DNA of 6,193 nt from Chloroflexota bacterium. GTDB taxonomy: Bacteria; Chloroflexota; Dehalococcoidia; GIF9; UBA5629. The notes below the pieces were generated by a model. It did no database searches, was not told the DNA's origin, and saw only the letters and a program-made list of their open reading frames with translations. This document shows, one piece after another, positions 5,200-6,193 of the stretch (positions within the stretch are counted from its first letter, which is position 1; each line of letters begins with the position of its first letter). Where the stretch lies: NCBI GenBank assembly GCA_026389655.1, contig JAPLHL010000003.1, positions 1 through 6,193 of the forward strand. Direction: 5' to 3'. A program made the position numbers and the translations under genes.

Positions 5200-5763
5200 A
5201 TGAATAATAAACCTATGGTTAAGAAGAATCCGGTCCTATGGTGGAAAATCGGCCTGTGTGCTTTAGGTGTACTGCTGATTGCCGGAGCTGTCATATATGC
5301 GCTGGTGGGTCGCAATGGTACTAACAAAGGTACATCGGCTAATGCATCAGCTACATCCGCGGCAGCCGCAAATAATACTCAAAAAACACCGGGTATCGGT
5401 GAATTAAACTGGGCAAAAGACATCAGTAAAAATTATGCAAATAGCAATTTTGTTTTTGTTATTCTGCCGGGCAACGCTGATTCCACTAAAACTGTCGATC
5501 AAACCGTTACCGGCGCCATCGAAAAAATGAAGTTGGATGGTGCTGTGGCTGATGTATTAACGTTGAGTCCCCAGGACCCTGAACTGCAGATTACGGCCGA
5601 CCGTTTGAAAATCACGAAATTACCCGCAGTATTATTGCTTGCGGCTGCTGGCAGCAGTGCAATTATTGACGGTAATATTACAGAGACCAGGCTTTTGCAG
5701 ACATATTTGACGCTGCAAAAAACTTGTGCGCCTGGCGCAGGTCCGGGTTGCTGCCCTAAATAA
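5200..5763 (+). CDS. Membrane-anchored thioredoxin-like protein without CxxC, CCPK tail (copy 2)
   Basis: This 187-residue protein is a tandem paralogue of the gene before it. The parts are the same: a short basic N-terminus, a membrane helix at about 14-37 (WWKIGLCALGVLLIAGAVIY), an Ala/Ser/Asn/Thr linker (about 38-65), and a thioredoxin-like domain (about 68-172) with FVFVILPGNAD replacing the CxxC site and KLPAVLLL holding the cis-proline position. It ends CAPGAGPGCCPK (Cys176, Cys184, Cys185). The twelve-residue tail is identical to copy 1, although the bases differ at five synonymous positions. The cytosolic edge of the membrane helix also keeps a cysteine (Cys20, as Cys24 in copy 1). 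The start at 5200 is chosen for its GGAGA site and alignment with copy 1. The CcdA-like gene begins 20 bases later, which suggests the two work together. The ligand is unknown. Confidence 0.85.
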   Translation: MNNKPMVKKNPVLWWKIGLCALGVLLIAGAVIYALVGRNGTNKGTSANASATSAAAANNTQKTPGIGELNWAKDISKNYANSNFVFVILPGNADSTKTVDQTVTGAIEKMKLDGAVADVLTLSPQDPELQITADRLKITKLPAVLLLAAAGSSAIIDGNITETRLLQTYLTLQKTCAPGAGPGCCPK

Positions 5764-5783
5764 GGATTATAAGGAAATAAATA

Positions 5784-6193
5784 ATGCAGGAATGGATAAA
5801 CCAGGTTTTCAGCGCACCCGAGTTCGGCCTGATGGTACTTCCGGCCGGGCTTTTATTCGGACTCATAACTTCGATTGCATGTCTTGGATGTTCTGCGCCA
5901 TTGATTGCGGCCGTTATAGGCTACGCAGGTTCGCGTGAAGGCAATGAACAGCGGGACACGTACATCATAGCCGGCTTTTTTATGCTGGGAACAGTACTTG
6001 CTTTTTCGGTTGCGGGATGGGCTGTTGGTTTTATAAGCGAGTCTGTGAGCAGCGTCTTTGGCTTTTGGGGAAAGATTATTATTGCTATCCTGGCCATTTT
6101 CCTTGGATTTTTGGCCCTTAATCTACTCCCATTTAAACTGCCTTCGTTTACTCCCACCGCCAAGAAGTTGCCGCCCGGAATGCTGGGGGCTTC
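5784..6193 (+). CDS. CcdA/DsbD-type membrane transporter (ArsG-like), partial at window end
   Basis: The window holds the first 136 codons; the rest lies beyond 6193. Three hydrophobic helices are visible at about 15-48, 60-84 and 92-117. After them PPGMLGA looks like the start of the second three-helix repeat typical of CcdA/DsbD membrane domains. The first helix contains ACLGCSAPL (Cys33, Cys36, Pro39), where this superfamily carries its redox cysteine next to proline. CcdA and DsbD move reducing power across the membrane to outside thiols. Relatives annotated ArsG-like are proposed arsenical efflux permeases and occur beside ArsR and thioredoxin-like genes, as here. The ribosome site AAGGA (5771-5775) fits the ATG at 5784. 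It could either reduce the neighbouring cysteine tails or export their ligand; the sequence does not separate these. Confidence 0.85.
   Translation, partial: MQEWINQVFSAPEFGLMVLPAGLLFGLITSIACLGCSAPLIAAVIGYAGSREGNEQRDTYIIAGFFMLGTVLAFSVAGWAVGFISESVSSVFGFWGKIIIAILAIFLGFLALNLLPFKLPSFTPTAKKLPPGMLGA

Noticed and set aside
5726..5938. A 70-codon + strand frame overlapping the end of copy 2 and the start of the CcdA-like gene.
   Set aside because: It is out of frame with two convincing genes and has no recognisable features; it is a shadow frame.

Overview
The window carries a block of genes that all run on the + strand. It is probably from an anaerobic bacterium. Bacterial features are the AGGAGG-type ribosome binding sites, the lipobox signal peptides, and a TTGACA/TATATT promoter. 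The anaerobic suggestion comes from the FmdE-family protein. The lipoprotein style (one or two beta-sandwich repeats with a 'Y-x-W-S-x-x-G-G-x-I-x-G ... W-x-A-P-G' core) reminds me of Dehalococcoidia/Chloroflexota, but that is an impression and not a demonstrated assignment. No rRNA, tRNA, CRISPR or insertion sequence is visible, and no gene-free stretch exceeds 100 bases.

Layout: (1) 51-650 is an FmdE-domain protein with a C-terminal zinc ribbon. (2) 706-1506 is a TauE/SafE-family permease. (3) 1524-3592 holds three consecutive lipoproteins built from PKD/Ig-like domains. (4) 3669-3833 is a 54-residue single-pass membrane protein. (5) 3889-4086 is a small helical protein of unknown function. 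(6) 4153-4482 is an ArsR-family repressor with its own promoter. (7) 4540-5763 holds two tandem paralogous membrane-anchored proteins with a thioredoxin-like fold but no CxxC. (8) 5784 to the window end is the first half of a CcdA/DsbD-type (ArsG-like) membrane transporter with a CLGC motif in its first membrane helix.

The unifying signal is at the protein ends. Five extracytoplasmic proteins of three unrelated architectures end in a vicinal cysteine pair within four residues of the C-terminus: CCPRN, CCY, CCPRP, CCPK and CCPK. A sixth (the second lipoprotein) has a cysteine-rich end of a different form. With a cysteine-rich ArsR regulator, a CcdA-like dithiol carrier and a TauE-type exporter alongside, this looks like a dedicated envelope thiol system. 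A working model is that ArsR senses a soft metal, metalloid or thiol-reactive compound, that surface-anchored CC-tail proteins bind or pass it on, and that the CcdA-like protein keeps the tails reduced or exports the ligand. The ligand cannot be read from the sequence. The cluster recalls the C-terminal Cys-Cys or Cys-Sec tail proteins described in some prokaryotic operons (I recall 'SaoC'-type naming), but I cannot confirm a family match.

Possible shared regulation: a CAGGTATA-like element lies just upstream of four genes (one weaker copy) and in inverted orientation just after the arsR stop.
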